A stretch of 64,000 bases of DNA from Litorivita sp050633545. GTDB lineage: Bacteria; Pseudomonadota; Alphaproteobacteria; Rhodobacterales; Rhodobacteraceae. The stretch is from assembly GCA_050633545.1 (NCBI GenBank), contig JBOEGS010000001.1, positions 310,001 to 374,000 of the forward strand, in the 5' to 3' direction. The notes under the pieces were generated by a model. That model ran no database searches and was not told the origin of the DNA. It saw only the letters and a program-made list of their open reading frames with translations. The translations under genes and the position numbers were made by a program. Shown here piece by piece: positions 43,757-52,301 of this stretch (its first letter is position 1; every line of letters begins with the position of its first letter).

Positions 43757-44530
43757 CTACGACTTTTGGGCAACCTTGGGCCGCAAAACATGGGGCATGG
43801 CCGGATCATAAAGCGCCGAATCCTTGAAATCGCCCACCTCACCCAACACCGGACCGACGAGAATCAGCGCCGTGCGGGTGATCTTTTCGCTGCGCACTTT
43901 GGCGTGGATATCGCTGAGCGTGCCGCGAATGAACATCTGGTCGGGCCAGCCGACGCGGTAGGCGACGACCACGGGACAATCGGCGCCGTAATGGGGGGCA
44001 AGCTGGCGCTCGATCTCGCGCAGATTGCGAATGCCGAGGTGGATCGCAAGGGTCGCGCCGGTGCGGGCGAAATTCTCCAGCGTCTCTTTGGGCGGCATGG
44101 AGGTGGATTTCATCGACACGCGGGTCAGCACGATGGATTGCGCGATCTCCGGCACGGTCAGTTCCTGCCCCAAGGCGGCGGCGGCGGCGGCATAGGCCGG
44201 CACGCCGGGGATCACCTCATAGGGGATATTATCGGCGCGCAACCGGCGGATTTGTTCGGCAATCGCACCGTAAAGCGACGGATCGCCCGAATGCACCCGC
44301 GCCACATCCTGCCCGCGCGCATGGGCGGCTTTGATTTCGGCGTGGGTGTCGTCCAAGGTCATCGGCGCGGTGTCCATCACCCGCGCGCCCGACGGCGCGC
44401 CCGCGACGACCTCTTCGGGCACCAAAGATCCTGCATAGAGGCAGACGGGGCAAGCCGCGATCAACCGCTGCGCCTTGAGGGTCAAAAGTTCGGGATCACC
44501 GGGGCCTGCGCCAATGAAATAAACGGTCAT
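43757..44530 (-). CDS. cobM: precorrin-4 C11-methyltransferase
   Basis: 257 residues, SAM-dependent uroporphyrin/precorrin methylase fold. MTVYFIGAGPGDPELLTLKAQRLI, VHSGDPSLYGAI and IPGVPAYAAAAAALG are family signatures; the assignment to C11 rests on similarity of the whole pattern (HLGIRNLREI). ATG 44530 gives the normal start. It lies 37 bases downstream of the cbiG-cobJ fusion. Confidence 0.92.
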   Translation of the reverse strand: MTVYFIGAGPGDPELLTLKAQRLIAACPVCLYAGSLVPEEVVAGAPSGARVMDTAPMTLDDTHAEIKAAHARGQDVARVHSGDPSLYGAIAEQIRRLRADNIPYEVIPGVPAYAAAAAALGQELTVPEIAQSIVLTRVSMKSTSMPPKETLENFARTGATLAIHLGIRNLREIERQLAPHYGADCPVVVAYRVGWPDQMFIRGTLSDIHAKVRSEKITRTALILVGPVLGEVGDFKDSALYDPAMPHVLRPKVAQKS

Positions 44531-44567
44531 GTCTTTGTCCTTTCGGGGCAATACGCGCCCCTAATGT

Positions 44568-46394
44568 TTATCGCTGTGCCAGATCGCCGTCGATCTTGCG
44601 GGCATAGCCGCGGGGGGTGAACATGCGCGGGCCTTCGCCCAATTGCGCAAGGCGGCTGTTGGAGGAGCCGATCAGCACCAAGGTCAGCATATCGACCTCG
44701 TCCACCTGCAAATCGGCCAAGCGGCGATAGCGCACATGTTCTTCGGGGCGGCCAAGCGACGAGGCCAGCATCACGGGCGTGTCGGCGGGGCGATGCTTGA
44801 GCAAGATATCGCGCGCCTCGGCCAAAAGCGTCCGGCGGGTTTTCGAGACGGGGTTATAAAAGGCGATGACGAAATCACCCTCGGCGGCGGCTTTGAGGCG
44901 GCGAATGATATCGTCGCGCGGGGTCAGAAGATCGCTCAAGGAGATGGCGCAAAAATCATGGCCCAAGGGCGCGCCAGCGCGCGCCGCCGCCCCTTGCAAG
45001 GCCGAAACGCCGGGCGAGCATTGCACCTCGACGCGGCGCGCCGCATCCGACACGCCCATTTGATCGGGGCCGCGATCGAGCAGTTCGAACACCAAGGCCC
45101 CCATCGCATAAATCCCCGCATCGCCCGAGCACACCAGCGCCACGTTATGGCCCTTGCCCGCTTGTTCAAGCGCATAGCGGCAGCGGTCCTCTTCGCCGCC
45201 CAAGGGGAAATCCGAGCGCAGCTTGCCCGCCGCCAATGGCCCGAGCAAATCGATATAAAGCCCGTAGCCGACCAATTCGTCGGCCTGCGCCACCAATTGG
45301 CTGACCTCCGGCGTGCGCCATGCGGCTTGGCCCGGACCGATGCCAACGATCGACAGATGGCCGCGCGCGCGTCCGCGCAATTCGGTGATCGGCGCGGGGG
45401 CCTCGGCCAAGGCGCAAGTGGTATTGGCGGTTTTGACCTTGGGCGCGCGCAATGTTGCCTGCGCACCCGCAGCGGCAAGGGCCGCGCCTTCGCTGACGCC
45501 GTGGCATCCGACCTCGGCAAAAACCACGTCTGAGGGGTTGGCCAAACGCGGCGCTTCGGCCTCAAGCTCGGCAGCGGTGAAGACCCGCAAAGGCACGCCC
45601 AAACGCCGCGCCAGCATGTTCATCGCAGGCTCGTCGCCCTTAAGATCGAGCGTCGCCACGCAGGCAATCGCGCCCGCCGCCACGCCCGCATCGCTAAGCG
45701 TCTTTTGCACCAGTTCCCAAAGCTCGCCCGCCTCGGCCCCGCGCGCGCAGCCCACGCCCAGAACGTATTTTTGCGGATGATAGACCAGCGCCGTCTCGCT
45801 GCCCTGCATCGGCGCATCGGTGACGTGCAAACATACGGCGCCGTCTGCTTTATCCGCCGCGCCAAGGCCGAAAATATCACCGCCCACAGGCACCACCGCC
45901 GCGCCCGACAGCATCATTGCCATCGCGCCTTTGGCATCTTCGGGATTGGCCAAACGGTAGCCCGCAGGCGGCACATCCAGCGCCGCACCAATGGCCAGAT
46001 CGCCCGCCGTGGTCACCGCCGCCAAAGCGCCCAGAACCTGCGCGATCTCGCGTGCCAAACGGTTCGCGCCGCGATGCCCGCCCAGCAAGGGGATCACCGC
46101 CGCGCCGTCGTCCGAGACCGACAAAACCGGCGGCTCGTGGCGTTTGTCATGCAGCAAAGGCGCCACCGCGCGGATCAAAATCCCCGAGGCGCACACACCG
46201 ATGATCGGCACCCCCGCCGCGAAGAGATCGCGCGCATGGTCCAGCGCATTGGCGAAAAACGCATCGGCCTTGGCCACGCGGCCTTGGCGGCCATGCACAG
46301 GCAGGCCCAGCGCCTCGGCCAGACGGTGCGCGACCGGCTCGCCGCTGGCGTTGAGGGCGAGAATGACGGGCGATTGCGGTTGCGTCAAAGCCAT
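44568..46394 (-). CDS. cobJ: CbiG/CobE - precorrin-3B C17-methyltransferase fusion
   Basis: 608 residues in two parts. Residues 1-340 are CbiG-like: GGHRGAN (105-111), a central region, and the CobE/CbiG-C domain with VLGVGCARG (211-219) and VFAEVGCHGVSEGA. Residues 347-608 are CobJ, starting LSIVGIGPGQ and containing VCSGDAGIYAMG and FCAISLSDLLTPRD. The fusion joins lactone opening or CobE-like binding with C17 methylation and ring contraction. It overlaps cobI by 10 bases. Confidence 0.92.
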   Translation of the reverse strand: MALTQPQSPVILALNASGEPVAHRLAEALGLPVHGRQGRVAKADAFFANALDHARDLFAAGVPIIGVCASGILIRAVAPLLHDKRHEPPVLSVSDDGAAVIPLLGGHRGANRLAREIAQVLGALAAVTTAGDLAIGAALDVPPAGYRLANPEDAKGAMAMMLSGAAVVPVGGDIFGLGAADKADGAVCLHVTDAPMQGSETALVYHPQKYVLGVGCARGAEAGELWELVQKTLSDAGVAAGAIACVATLDLKGDEPAMNMLARRLGVPLRVFTAAELEAEAPRLANPSDVVFAEVGCHGVSEGAALAAAGAQATLRAPKVKTANTTCALAEAPAPITELRGRARGHLSIVGIGPGQAAWRTPEVSQLVAQADELVGYGLYIDLLGPLAAGKLRSDFPLGGEEDRCRYALEQAGKGHNVALVCSGDAGIYAMGALVFELLDRGPDQMGVSDAARRVEVQCSPGVSALQGAAARAGAPLGHDFCAISLSDLLTPRDDIIRRLKAAAEGDFVIAFYNPVSKTRRTLLAEARDILLKHRPADTPVMLASSLGRPEEHVRYRRLADLQVDEVDMLTLVLIGSSNSRLAQLGEGPRMFTPRGYARKIDGDLAQR

Positions 46395-47086
46395 GGGTCG
46401 GCTCCCTTCGTGAGCAAGATCATCGAAAAATATGGTGCGTTTTCAGGCGCATCCGCCAAGGGGCAGACGACTTCCTCGGGCAAGCTGGCCCGTTCGATAT
46501 AGACCGCGCGCGCCATCAGCCCAAGGCCGTCGATGACACCGCGAATTTTAGCCAGATGCCGCCCGACCTTCATGATCGCAACGCTTTCCGCGCCCTCGAT
46601 CCGTGCGCGCAATTCGGCTTCCGGCAAGGGTCCGGGCAAGACGGTGAGGCGTTCATTGCGCGCCGCAAGCGGCATTTTCGCCGCCGCCGCGCAGGTGGTG
46701 ATCGAGGTCACCCCCGGCACGATCTCGGTGTCGAAACGCTGCGAGAGCCGCGCGAAAAGATACATGAAAGAGCCGTAGAAAAACGGATCGCCCTCGCAGA
46801 GGCACACCACGTCCTCGCCAGCCTCCAGCGCCTCGGCGATCTGCGCCGCGCCGGTGTCATAGGCGGCCTGCGCGGGGCCGCGCGCGACGGTCATCGGCAC
46901 GTCCATGACGATTTCTCGCGCGTCTTTGGCGATCACATCCGCCGCGATCGAACGCGCGAAACTCGCCCCGCCCGCCAGCGCCGGATAGGCGACGACCTTG
47001 GCCCCCGCGATCAAGCGATGCGCGCGCAGGGTCATCAATTCGGGATCGCCTGGCCCGAGGCCGACACCATATAGTTTTCCGCTCAT
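46385..47086 (-). CDS. cobI: precorrin-2 C20-methyltransferase
   Basis: 233 residues. LYGVGLGPGDPELMTLRAHRLI, CEGDPFFYGSFMYLF and VPGVTSITTCAAAA are the C20 methylase signatures. ATG 47086 overlaps the cobL stop (ATGA). It is the first methylation of the ring dedicated to cobalamin. Confidence 0.93.
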   Translation of the reverse strand: MSGKLYGVGLGPGDPELMTLRAHRLIAGAKVVAYPALAGGASFARSIAADVIAKDAREIVMDVPMTVARGPAQAAYDTGAAQIAEALEAGEDVVCLCEGDPFFYGSFMYLFARLSQRFDTEIVPGVTSITTCAAAAKMPLAARNERLTVLPGPLPEAELRARIEGAESVAIMKVGRHLAKIRGVIDGLGLMARAVYIERASLPEEVVCPLADAPENAPYFSMILLTKGADPWL

Positions 47087-48294
47087 CTTTTGATCAGGCT
47101 CCATTGCGTCACCGCCATGGCGGGGCGCCATCCGCGCGGCCCGTCGCGGCCCCTGCCCAGACGGCTGGCGCGGCTGACGGCGATTTTCGACAATTCGCCG
47201 CCGTATGTGTCTTGCAGTTGGGTCAAGAGCATCTCGCTCTCGATGGTGACCGCATTGGCGACCAGACGGCCCAAGGGTTTGAGCGCGCTGTGGCACAGTT
47301 CGGCCGCCTCGATGCTCAGCCCGCCGCCGATGAAGACCGCGTCGGGCGCGGGCAATCCAGCCAAAGCCTGCGGCACCTGCCCCGCGCGCAGATCAAGCTG
47401 CGGCGCGCCCAAGGCCAGCGCGTTTTGCGCCGCCAAGGCGCGGCGGTCGGCGCGCGGTTCGATCCCGATGGCGCGGGCGTCGCGGGCGCCGCGCATCCAT
47501 TCGACACCGACCGATCCGCATCCGCATCCCACGTCCCACAACAGCGCGCCGCGCATCGGCATCAGCTTCGCCATGGTCGCCGCGCGCACCTCTTGTTTGG
47601 TCATCGTCCCGTCCGAGACAAAGCAACCATCGGGCAGCCCCATTTGCGGCAAGACCGACGCGCCCGCGCTGGCGATACATTCGACGGCCAAAGTGTTGAA
47701 GGCAGGCACCTTGTGGTCCCATCCTTCGGCGATGCCGTCAAACCGCACCTCCTGCGCGCCGCCCATCGCCGCCAGAACCGTCAGCTTCGACGCCCCGTAT
47801 CCGCGATCGGCCAGAATATCGGCGATCTGCGCGGGGGTCTCGCTTCCGGTGGTGAGGATCAACAGGCGCGCAGCGGGGGCGATAAAGGGGATCATCTGCT
47901 CGACGGGGCGGCCATGCACGGTCAATTGCTCGCAATCGGCCATCGACCAGCCCATGCGCGCGGCGGCATGTTGAAAGGCCGAAAGCTGCGGATGAAAGGT
48001 GATCTCGGCAGGGTCAATCGCCCGCCCGATCCGTGCGCCCACCGAATACCAAAGCGGATCGCCCGTGGCCAAAACCACCACGCGGCGCCCGCGCATGGCG
48101 CGCAGCGTATCGATCAAGGCGTCAAACGGCGATGGCCACGCGATGCGCTCGGCGCTCACATCGGGCGTCAGCGCATGATGCCGGTCGCCGCCGATCACCA
48201 CTTCGGCGGCCTCCAGAACGGCGCGGGAGGCAGGCATCAAACCCGCCACGCCCTCTTCGCCGATCCCAATTATGTCGAGCCAAGGCGTCGTCAT
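47083..48294 (-). CDS. cobL: precorrin-6Y C5,15-methyltransferase (decarboxylating)
   Basis: 403 residues, a CbiE-CbiT type fusion. The N-terminal half has VVLATGDPLWYSVGARIGRAI; the C-terminal half has the class I methyltransferase loop LLWDVGCGCGSVGVEWMRG. It methylates C5 and C15 and removes the C12 acetate carboxyl. ATG 48294 is preferred; the longer open frame upstream lies outside the homologous part. Confidence 0.93.
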   Translation of the reverse strand: MTTPWLDIIGIGEEGVAGLMPASRAVLEAAEVVIGGDRHHALTPDVSAERIAWPSPFDALIDTLRAMRGRRVVVLATGDPLWYSVGARIGRAIDPAEITFHPQLSAFQHAAARMGWSMADCEQLTVHGRPVEQMIPFIAPAARLLILTTGSETPAQIADILADRGYGASKLTVLAAMGGAQEVRFDGIAEGWDHKVPAFNTLAVECIASAGASVLPQMGLPDGCFVSDGTMTKQEVRAATMAKLMPMRGALLWDVGCGCGSVGVEWMRGARDARAIGIEPRADRRALAAQNALALGAPQLDLRAGQVPQALAGLPAPDAVFIGGGLSIEAAELCHSALKPLGRLVANAVTIESEMLLTQLQDTYGGELSKIAVSRASRLGRGRDGPRGWRPAMAVTQWSLIKR

Positions 48295-48307
48295 GTCCGG
48301 CCCCCTT

Positions 48308-48340
48308 TTTCTGCTTTCTCTAAATATCCCCGCCGGAGGC
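48308..48340. repeat. 33-bp inverted repeat, downstream of cobH
   Basis: The reverse complement of this stretch is identical to 49047-49079 over 33 bases (starting GCCTCCGGCGGGGATATTTA). It lies between the cobH stop and the cobL start. See also the partial copy at 41906. Confidence 0.92.
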
Positions 48341-48373
48341 ATCCGCCATATCCGGCAGCGCATAGGCCATGGC

Positions 48374-49012
48374 TCATGCCTTCTCCTCCGGCAATCCGGC
48401 GGCCAAAGCATTGACCGCGGCCGAGGCAATGGCCGAGCCGCCGCGCCGTCCGCGCAGGGCGACGAAATCACATCCACGCGGGTTGGCGGCCAGTTCGGCC
48501 TTGCTTTCCGCCGCGCCGACAAACCCGACCGGGAAGCCGAGGATCACGGCGGGTTTCGGAAAGCCCGCGTCGATCAGTTCAAGCAGGTGGAACAGGGCCG
48601 TGGGCGCATTGCCGATACAGACCACCGCGCCTTCGATGTGGTCCCGCCACAATTCCACCGCAGCGGCAGAGCGGGTGTTGCCGATGGATTTGGCATGGTC
48701 CGGCACGCGCGGATCATTGAGCGTGACGATCACCGGATTATCGCGCGGCAGGTAGCGGCGGATGATCCCTGCCCCCGCCATTTCGCAGTCGCACAGCACG
48801 GGCTTGCCCGCCTCCAGCGCCGCGCGCCCTGCGGCATAGGCCTGCGGCGAATAGGCGATGCGGTCGGCCACTTCGACCATGCCGCAGGCGTGGATCAACC
48901 GGATCGCCATGCGCTGCATGCCGGCGTCGAACCGCTCCAGCCGCGCTTCGCGGCGCACGGTGGCGAAGCTCTCGGCATAGATGGCGGCGGGATCGGTGAT
49001 GTAGGGGCGCAA
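48374..49012 (-). CDS. cobH: precorrin-8X methylmutase
   Basis: 212 residues. The catalytic His lies in LIHACGMVEVAD; CDCEMAGAGI, LGFPVGFVGAAESK and the closing ALRGRRGGSAIA are the CobH/CbiC signatures. It moves the C11 methyl to C12 to give hydrogenobyrinate. The start is TTG 49012 with AAAGG 7 bases upstream; no in-frame ATG exists before an upstream stop. It is bracketed by the 33-bp inverted repeats. Confidence 0.93.
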   Translation of the reverse strand: MRPYITDPAAIYAESFATVRREARLERFDAGMQRMAIRLIHACGMVEVADRIAYSPQAYAAGRAALEAGKPVLCDCEMAGAGIIRRYLPRDNPVIVTLNDPRVPDHAKSIGNTRSAAAVELWRDHIEGAVVCIGNAPTALFHLLELIDAGFPKPAVILGFPVGFVGAAESKAELAANPRGCDFVALRGRRGGSAIASAAVNALAAGLPEEKA

Positions 49013-49046
49013 GGGCGGACCTTTGGGATTATGGCTGGCGGCAGGA

Positions 49047-49079
49047 GCCTCCGGCGGGGATATTTAGAGAAAGCAGAAA
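49047..49079. repeat. 33-bp inverted repeat, upstream of cobH
   Basis: It is the exact reverse complement of 48308-48340 and lies 35 bases before the cobH start, close to the end of cbiX. The two copies are 706 bases apart and would face each other on one RNA. Confidence 0.92.
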
Positions 49080-49088
49080 GGGGCGGCG

Positions 49089-50372
49089 CTATGCTTTGAG
49101 GTTGCGGGCGCTTTCGGGGCCATGGGGGTGTTTGGCATGCGGGTATTCGGCGTGCACGTGATCGTGGCTGTGGCCCTGCTCATGGCCATGAGCGTGGTCG
49201 TGGCTGTGATCGTGGCCATGGCCGTGATCGTGGTGGTGATGGTGCCCCGCCGCGCCTTCAAGGCGGCACATGCCCGTGCAGAATGTATCGCACAGGGTGC
49301 AATCGGCGACATTCGATCCGGGCGCCGAGGCGCCTTGGCCTTCGACGTGGTGGTGGTGGCTTTCTTGCACCGCGCCGACCTCGCTCTCGAAGCCCAGAAC
49401 CTGCGTGCGGTATTTGCACAAGACGCAGGTCGGCGGCGGCACATCGCCAAAGGCGGGGTGGCCCTTGCCGTTTTGCGCGGCTTTGGCGGCGCGTTCGGCG
49501 GGGGTGATTTTTTGCGCGCCGATGCCTTCGATTTCCAAAATTTGCGTGCGATAGGCGCAGGTGCCGCAATTGGGGATCGGGGCGGCGCCGGTTTGCTCCA
49601 TCACCCGTTCGGCGAAGGTGGCCAGAACCTGCGGGTGGTCATTGAGGTAACCGGCTTTGACGAACTGGGTATCGGGATGCTGGGCCGCGACCTGATCGGT
49701 GAAGCCGTAGATGCGGTCGATCAAGATGCCCGTGAAGAGGAAATAGGGAAAGACGATGATGCGTTTATAGCCCAGTTTCGCCGCATGGGTGAGGCAGGGT
49801 TCGACCAGCGGAAAGGTCACGCCCGAATAGCCGACCTCGCACCAGCCAAAGCCGATGCCTTCGTGCAGCATACGCGCGATTTTGGCGACATTGCCGTTGG
49901 CATCGGGGTCGGAGGCGCCGCGCCCGATCACCACGAGGCAGGTGTCGTGCAGGTCCACCTCGCCGTGCTCGGCATTGGCTTTGGCGACGGCCTCATTGAT
50001 GCGCGCGCCTGCGGCGGCGATCATTTTCGGATCGACGCCCAATTCGCGGCCATAAGAGACCTCGATCCCGTGTTTTTCGGCGTAGGTATTGAGCACCGTG
50101 GGGATGTCGTTCTTCGAATGCATGGCGGCAAAAAGCATGCCAGGCACGGCGAGGATACGGGTGCAGCCCGCCTCGCGCAGGCGGTCCAGCCCGTCGCGGA
50201 TCACCGGATTGGCGAACTCCAGATAGCCGTATTCCATCATCCAGTCGTCGGGCAGATAGGCGGGCAGCTTGTCGGCCAGCACCGAAAACTCATCGACGGC
50301 CGATTGGCTGCGCGAGCCGTGGCCGCAGATCATCACGCCGGTTTTCGGTGGGGTGGCTGTTTGGCTGCCCAT
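49089..50372 (-). CDS. cbiX: sirohydrochlorin cobaltochelatase CbiX, long form
   Basis: 427 residues. The N-terminal two chelatase domains include MICGHGSRSQSAVDEF, LFAAMHSKNDIP and VIGRGASDPDANGN. The C-terminal third has three Cys clusters (CGTCAYRTQ, CVLCKYRTQ, CTLCDTFCTGMC) and ends in a His/Asp tail. It inserts cobalt into a tetrapyrrole; the Cys clusters fit a bound iron-sulfur centre as reported for some long CbiX. GGAGG lies 8 bases upstream of the ATG. Confidence 0.9.
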   Translation of the reverse strand: MGSQTATPPKTGVMICGHGSRSQSAVDEFSVLADKLPAYLPDDWMMEYGYLEFANPVIRDGLDRLREAGCTRILAVPGMLFAAMHSKNDIPTVLNTYAEKHGIEVSYGRELGVDPKMIAAAGARINEAVAKANAEHGEVDLHDTCLVVIGRGASDPDANGNVAKIARMLHEGIGFGWCEVGYSGVTFPLVEPCLTHAAKLGYKRIIVFPYFLFTGILIDRIYGFTDQVAAQHPDTQFVKAGYLNDHPQVLATFAERVMEQTGAAPIPNCGTCAYRTQILEIEGIGAQKITPAERAAKAAQNGKGHPAFGDVPPPTCVLCKYRTQVLGFESEVGAVQESHHHHVEGQGASAPGSNVADCTLCDTFCTGMCRLEGAAGHHHHHDHGHGHDHSHDHAHGHEQGHSHDHVHAEYPHAKHPHGPESARNLKA

Positions 50373-50375
50373 GGC

Positions 50376-50639
50376 TTACGCCTCCTGCAATTCTTCGTCG
50401 TCTATTTCGTCGTTTTCGGCCGCCTCGTCGCCGCGCGATTTGCCGCGCAGCCCCTGGGCCAATCCGATGGCGATGGCCGCGCCGATCGCCACACCGGCGA
50501 GCCAATGACCGTGGCCTGCGACCTCGGCCAGATGGCCGACATGGGCGAAGGCGGCGGCGGGCGCGGTTGCGGCAACGCCGAAAATAGCGAGCGCAATCAG
50601 AGGCTTGCCCGCAATGGTATTGAATGTGTTGGTGCGCAT
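50376..50639 (-). CDS. small membrane protein of the cobalamin locus (DUF6732-like)
   Basis: 87 residues with a signal-like first helix (to AAFAHVGH), a HxxHLAEVAGHGHW His-containing segment, a second helix and an acidic tail (DEAAENDEIDDEELQ). It is 3 bases upstream of cbiX, so it is coupled to it. The His cluster suggests metal handling (cobalt), but this is inference. ATG 50639 is chosen; ATG 50678 is possible. Confidence 0.7.
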   Translation of the reverse strand: MRTNTFNTIAGKPLIALAIFGVAATAPAAAFAHVGHLAEVAGHGHWLAGVAIGAAIAIGLAQGLRGKSRGDEAAENDEIDDEELQEA

Positions 50640-51064
50640 GGCACTCTCCCCATCTGTGTCCATTTCGTCAATCGCCAAAGGGAAGGAGCGCCGAGCGGGG
50701 CCTCGTGCCCCTATCCGGCCTGTCTGGACGCTGCACCCTTTGGCCCCCTGTTTGGGTCGACCCTATGGTGCACACCTCTCCGGCCCTTGGCGGGCTTCGT
50801 CTGAGGGTGGGTATAAGGGCAAGGGCGGGGCCATGCAATCGCGCAAAGCGGCGTAACGGGGCGTAATTGCGTCGCGGGGGGCGGTTTTGGCGCGGGGCGG
50901 ATTATGGATACTTAAAGACCCAGCAAAGCAGAGGCGCGCGAGGTCGCGGGGCGCAGGTTTGATGCGCGCGCTGTGCATATGCGCAGGGGCTATGCGCTTT
51001 GAGACAGATTGGTCAATGGGCCGTTGCGGGCTAGGTATGGGGCAATAAAATATAGGAGTTCAAG
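50640..51064. other. 425-bp divergent region upstream of cbiX operon and GST
   Basis: No gene is seen. The promoter of the minus-strand cobalamin unit should be here. A GGGTCGACCC palindrome lies at 50754-50763. I looked for a cobalamin riboswitch (B12 box GCCACTG and a CCCGCAACTG core) on both strands and found none. AGGAG at 51052-51058 is the GST ribosome site. Confidence 0.55.
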
Positions 51065-52039
51065 ATGGGTTTGCTGCAAGACGGGGTCTGGAAGGACCAG
51101 TGGTATGACACCAAGGAAACCGGCGGAACGTTCAAGCGGTCGACCGCCTCTTTTCGCAACTGGATCACCAAGGACGGCAGCGCGGGTCCTTCGGGCGAAG
51201 GCGGGTTTGCCGCCGAAAGCGGGCGCTATCATTTGTATGTCTCTCTGGCCTGCCCATGGGCGCATCGCACGTTGATTTTCCGCGCCCTCAAGGGGCTGGA
51301 GGATCATATTTCGGTCTCGGTCGTGCATCCCGATATGCTCGGCGACGGGTGGACATTTGACACGGATTTCGACGGGGCGACGGGGGACCGGCTCTTCGGG
51401 TTTGAGTTCCTGCGCGAGGTCTATCTCAAGGTCGATCCGAAGATGTCGGGCCGCGTCACCGTGCCGGTTTTGTGGGACAAAACGCGCGGCACGATTGTGT
51501 CGAACGAAAGCTCCGAAATCATCCGCATGTTCAATTCGGCCTTTGACGAGATCACCGGAAACACCAATGATTATTGGCCCTTAGAGATGCGCGGCGAGAT
51601 CGAAGAGATCAACGCCCGCGTCTATGACACCGTCAACAACGGCGTCTACAAGGCCGGCTTTGCCACCTCGCAAGAGGCCTATGACGCCGCCATCGCGCCG
51701 CTCTTTGACAGTCTCGACTGGATCGATGATCTGCTGTCGGAGCGCCGCTATCTGGCGGGGGACCGCGTCACCGAGGCCGATTGGCGGCTCTTTACCACGC
51801 TGGTGCGGTTCGATCAGGTTTACCATACGCATTTCAAATGCAACCTGCGCCGGATCGTCGATTACCCGCATCTGTGGCCCTATCTGCGCGAGCTTTATCA
51901 ATGGCAGGGCGTGGCCGATACGGTGGCGGCGGATCACTTCATCCGGCACTATTATTACAGCCACGACATGATCAATCCGCACCGGATTTTGCCGATCAGC
52001 CCCAAGCCCGATTTCATGGCGCCGCACGGGCGCGGATAG
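51065..52039 (+). CDS. glutathionyl-hydroquinone reductase family (GST-like)
   Basis: 324 residues. The catalytic motif LACPWAHRTLIF carries the Cys of ECM4/YqjG-type enzymes, and SNESSEIIRMFNSAFD is the glutathione-binding block. These reductases remove glutathione from glutathionyl-hydroquinones. AGGAG lies 6 bases upstream of the ATG. It lies between two cobalamin gene groups, but no link to the pathway is visible. Confidence 0.88.
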   Translation: MGLLQDGVWKDQWYDTKETGGTFKRSTASFRNWITKDGSAGPSGEGGFAAESGRYHLYVSLACPWAHRTLIFRALKGLEDHISVSVVHPDMLGDGWTFDTDFDGATGDRLFGFEFLREVYLKVDPKMSGRVTVPVLWDKTRGTIVSNESSEIIRMFNSAFDEITGNTNDYWPLEMRGEIEEINARVYDTVNNGVYKAGFATSQEAYDAAIAPLFDSLDWIDDLLSERRYLAGDRVTEADWRLFTTLVRFDQVYHTHFKCNLRRIVDYPHLWPYLRELYQWQGVADTVAADHFIRHYYYSHDMINPHRILPISPKPDFMAPHGRG

Positions 52040-52040
52040 C

Positions 52041-52076
52041 GCGCCGGACCTGCCGCGCCGGACGCAGGTCCGGCGC
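52041..52076 (+). terminator. 13-bp perfect hairpin after the GST gene
   Basis: GCGCCGGACCTGC (52041-52053) pairs perfectly with GCAGGTCCGGCGC (52064-52076). It starts 1 base past the stop. There is no T-run, so it may protect the 3' end instead of ending transcription directly. Confidence 0.65.
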
Positions 52077-52093
52077 AGGTCGGGCGCGCAAGG

Positions 52094-52119
52094 GGGGCGG
52101 TTTTCGCCAAAACCGCCCC
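52094..52119. terminator. second hairpin between GST and the receiver gene
   Basis: GGGGCGGTTTT (52094-52104), loop CGCC, AAAACCGCCCC (52109-52119). The T/A blocks are inside the stem next to the loop. The GTCGGT array of locus C starts at the next base. Confidence 0.6.
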
Positions 52120-52152
52120 TTCGGTATCACGTCGGTATCACGTCGGTGCGGC
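52120..52152. repeat. 11-bp-period GTCGGT repeat array, locus C
   Basis: Three 11-bp units start at 52120, 52131 and 52142 (TTCGGTATCAC, GTCGGTATCAC, GTCGGTGCGGC). The array ends with GTCGGTG as at A and B, and lies between convergent genes like locus A. Confidence 0.85.
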
Positions 52153-52301
52153 AGGCGGCCTGCGGCGGTGCGGCGCAGGGCCTTTGTGCGTAATTGCACA
52201 TGAGGCGCGATCATCGGCCCGGGCCTCGGTCAAAGCCAAGGGGCACGGCGGGCGGGTCAAAGCGGTCGCACGGCGGGCGGGTCAAGGCGGCGGCGCGACG
52301 A

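Noticed and set aside
48308..49079. Insertion sequence or transposon around cobH
   Set aside because: The ends are inverted repeats, but the enclosed gene is cobH and no transposase or target duplication is seen.
50640..51064. Possible cobalamin riboswitch before the cbiX operon
   Set aside because: The position fits, but neither strand shows the B12 box or the CCCGCAACTG core. Only a GGGTCGACCC palindrome stands out.
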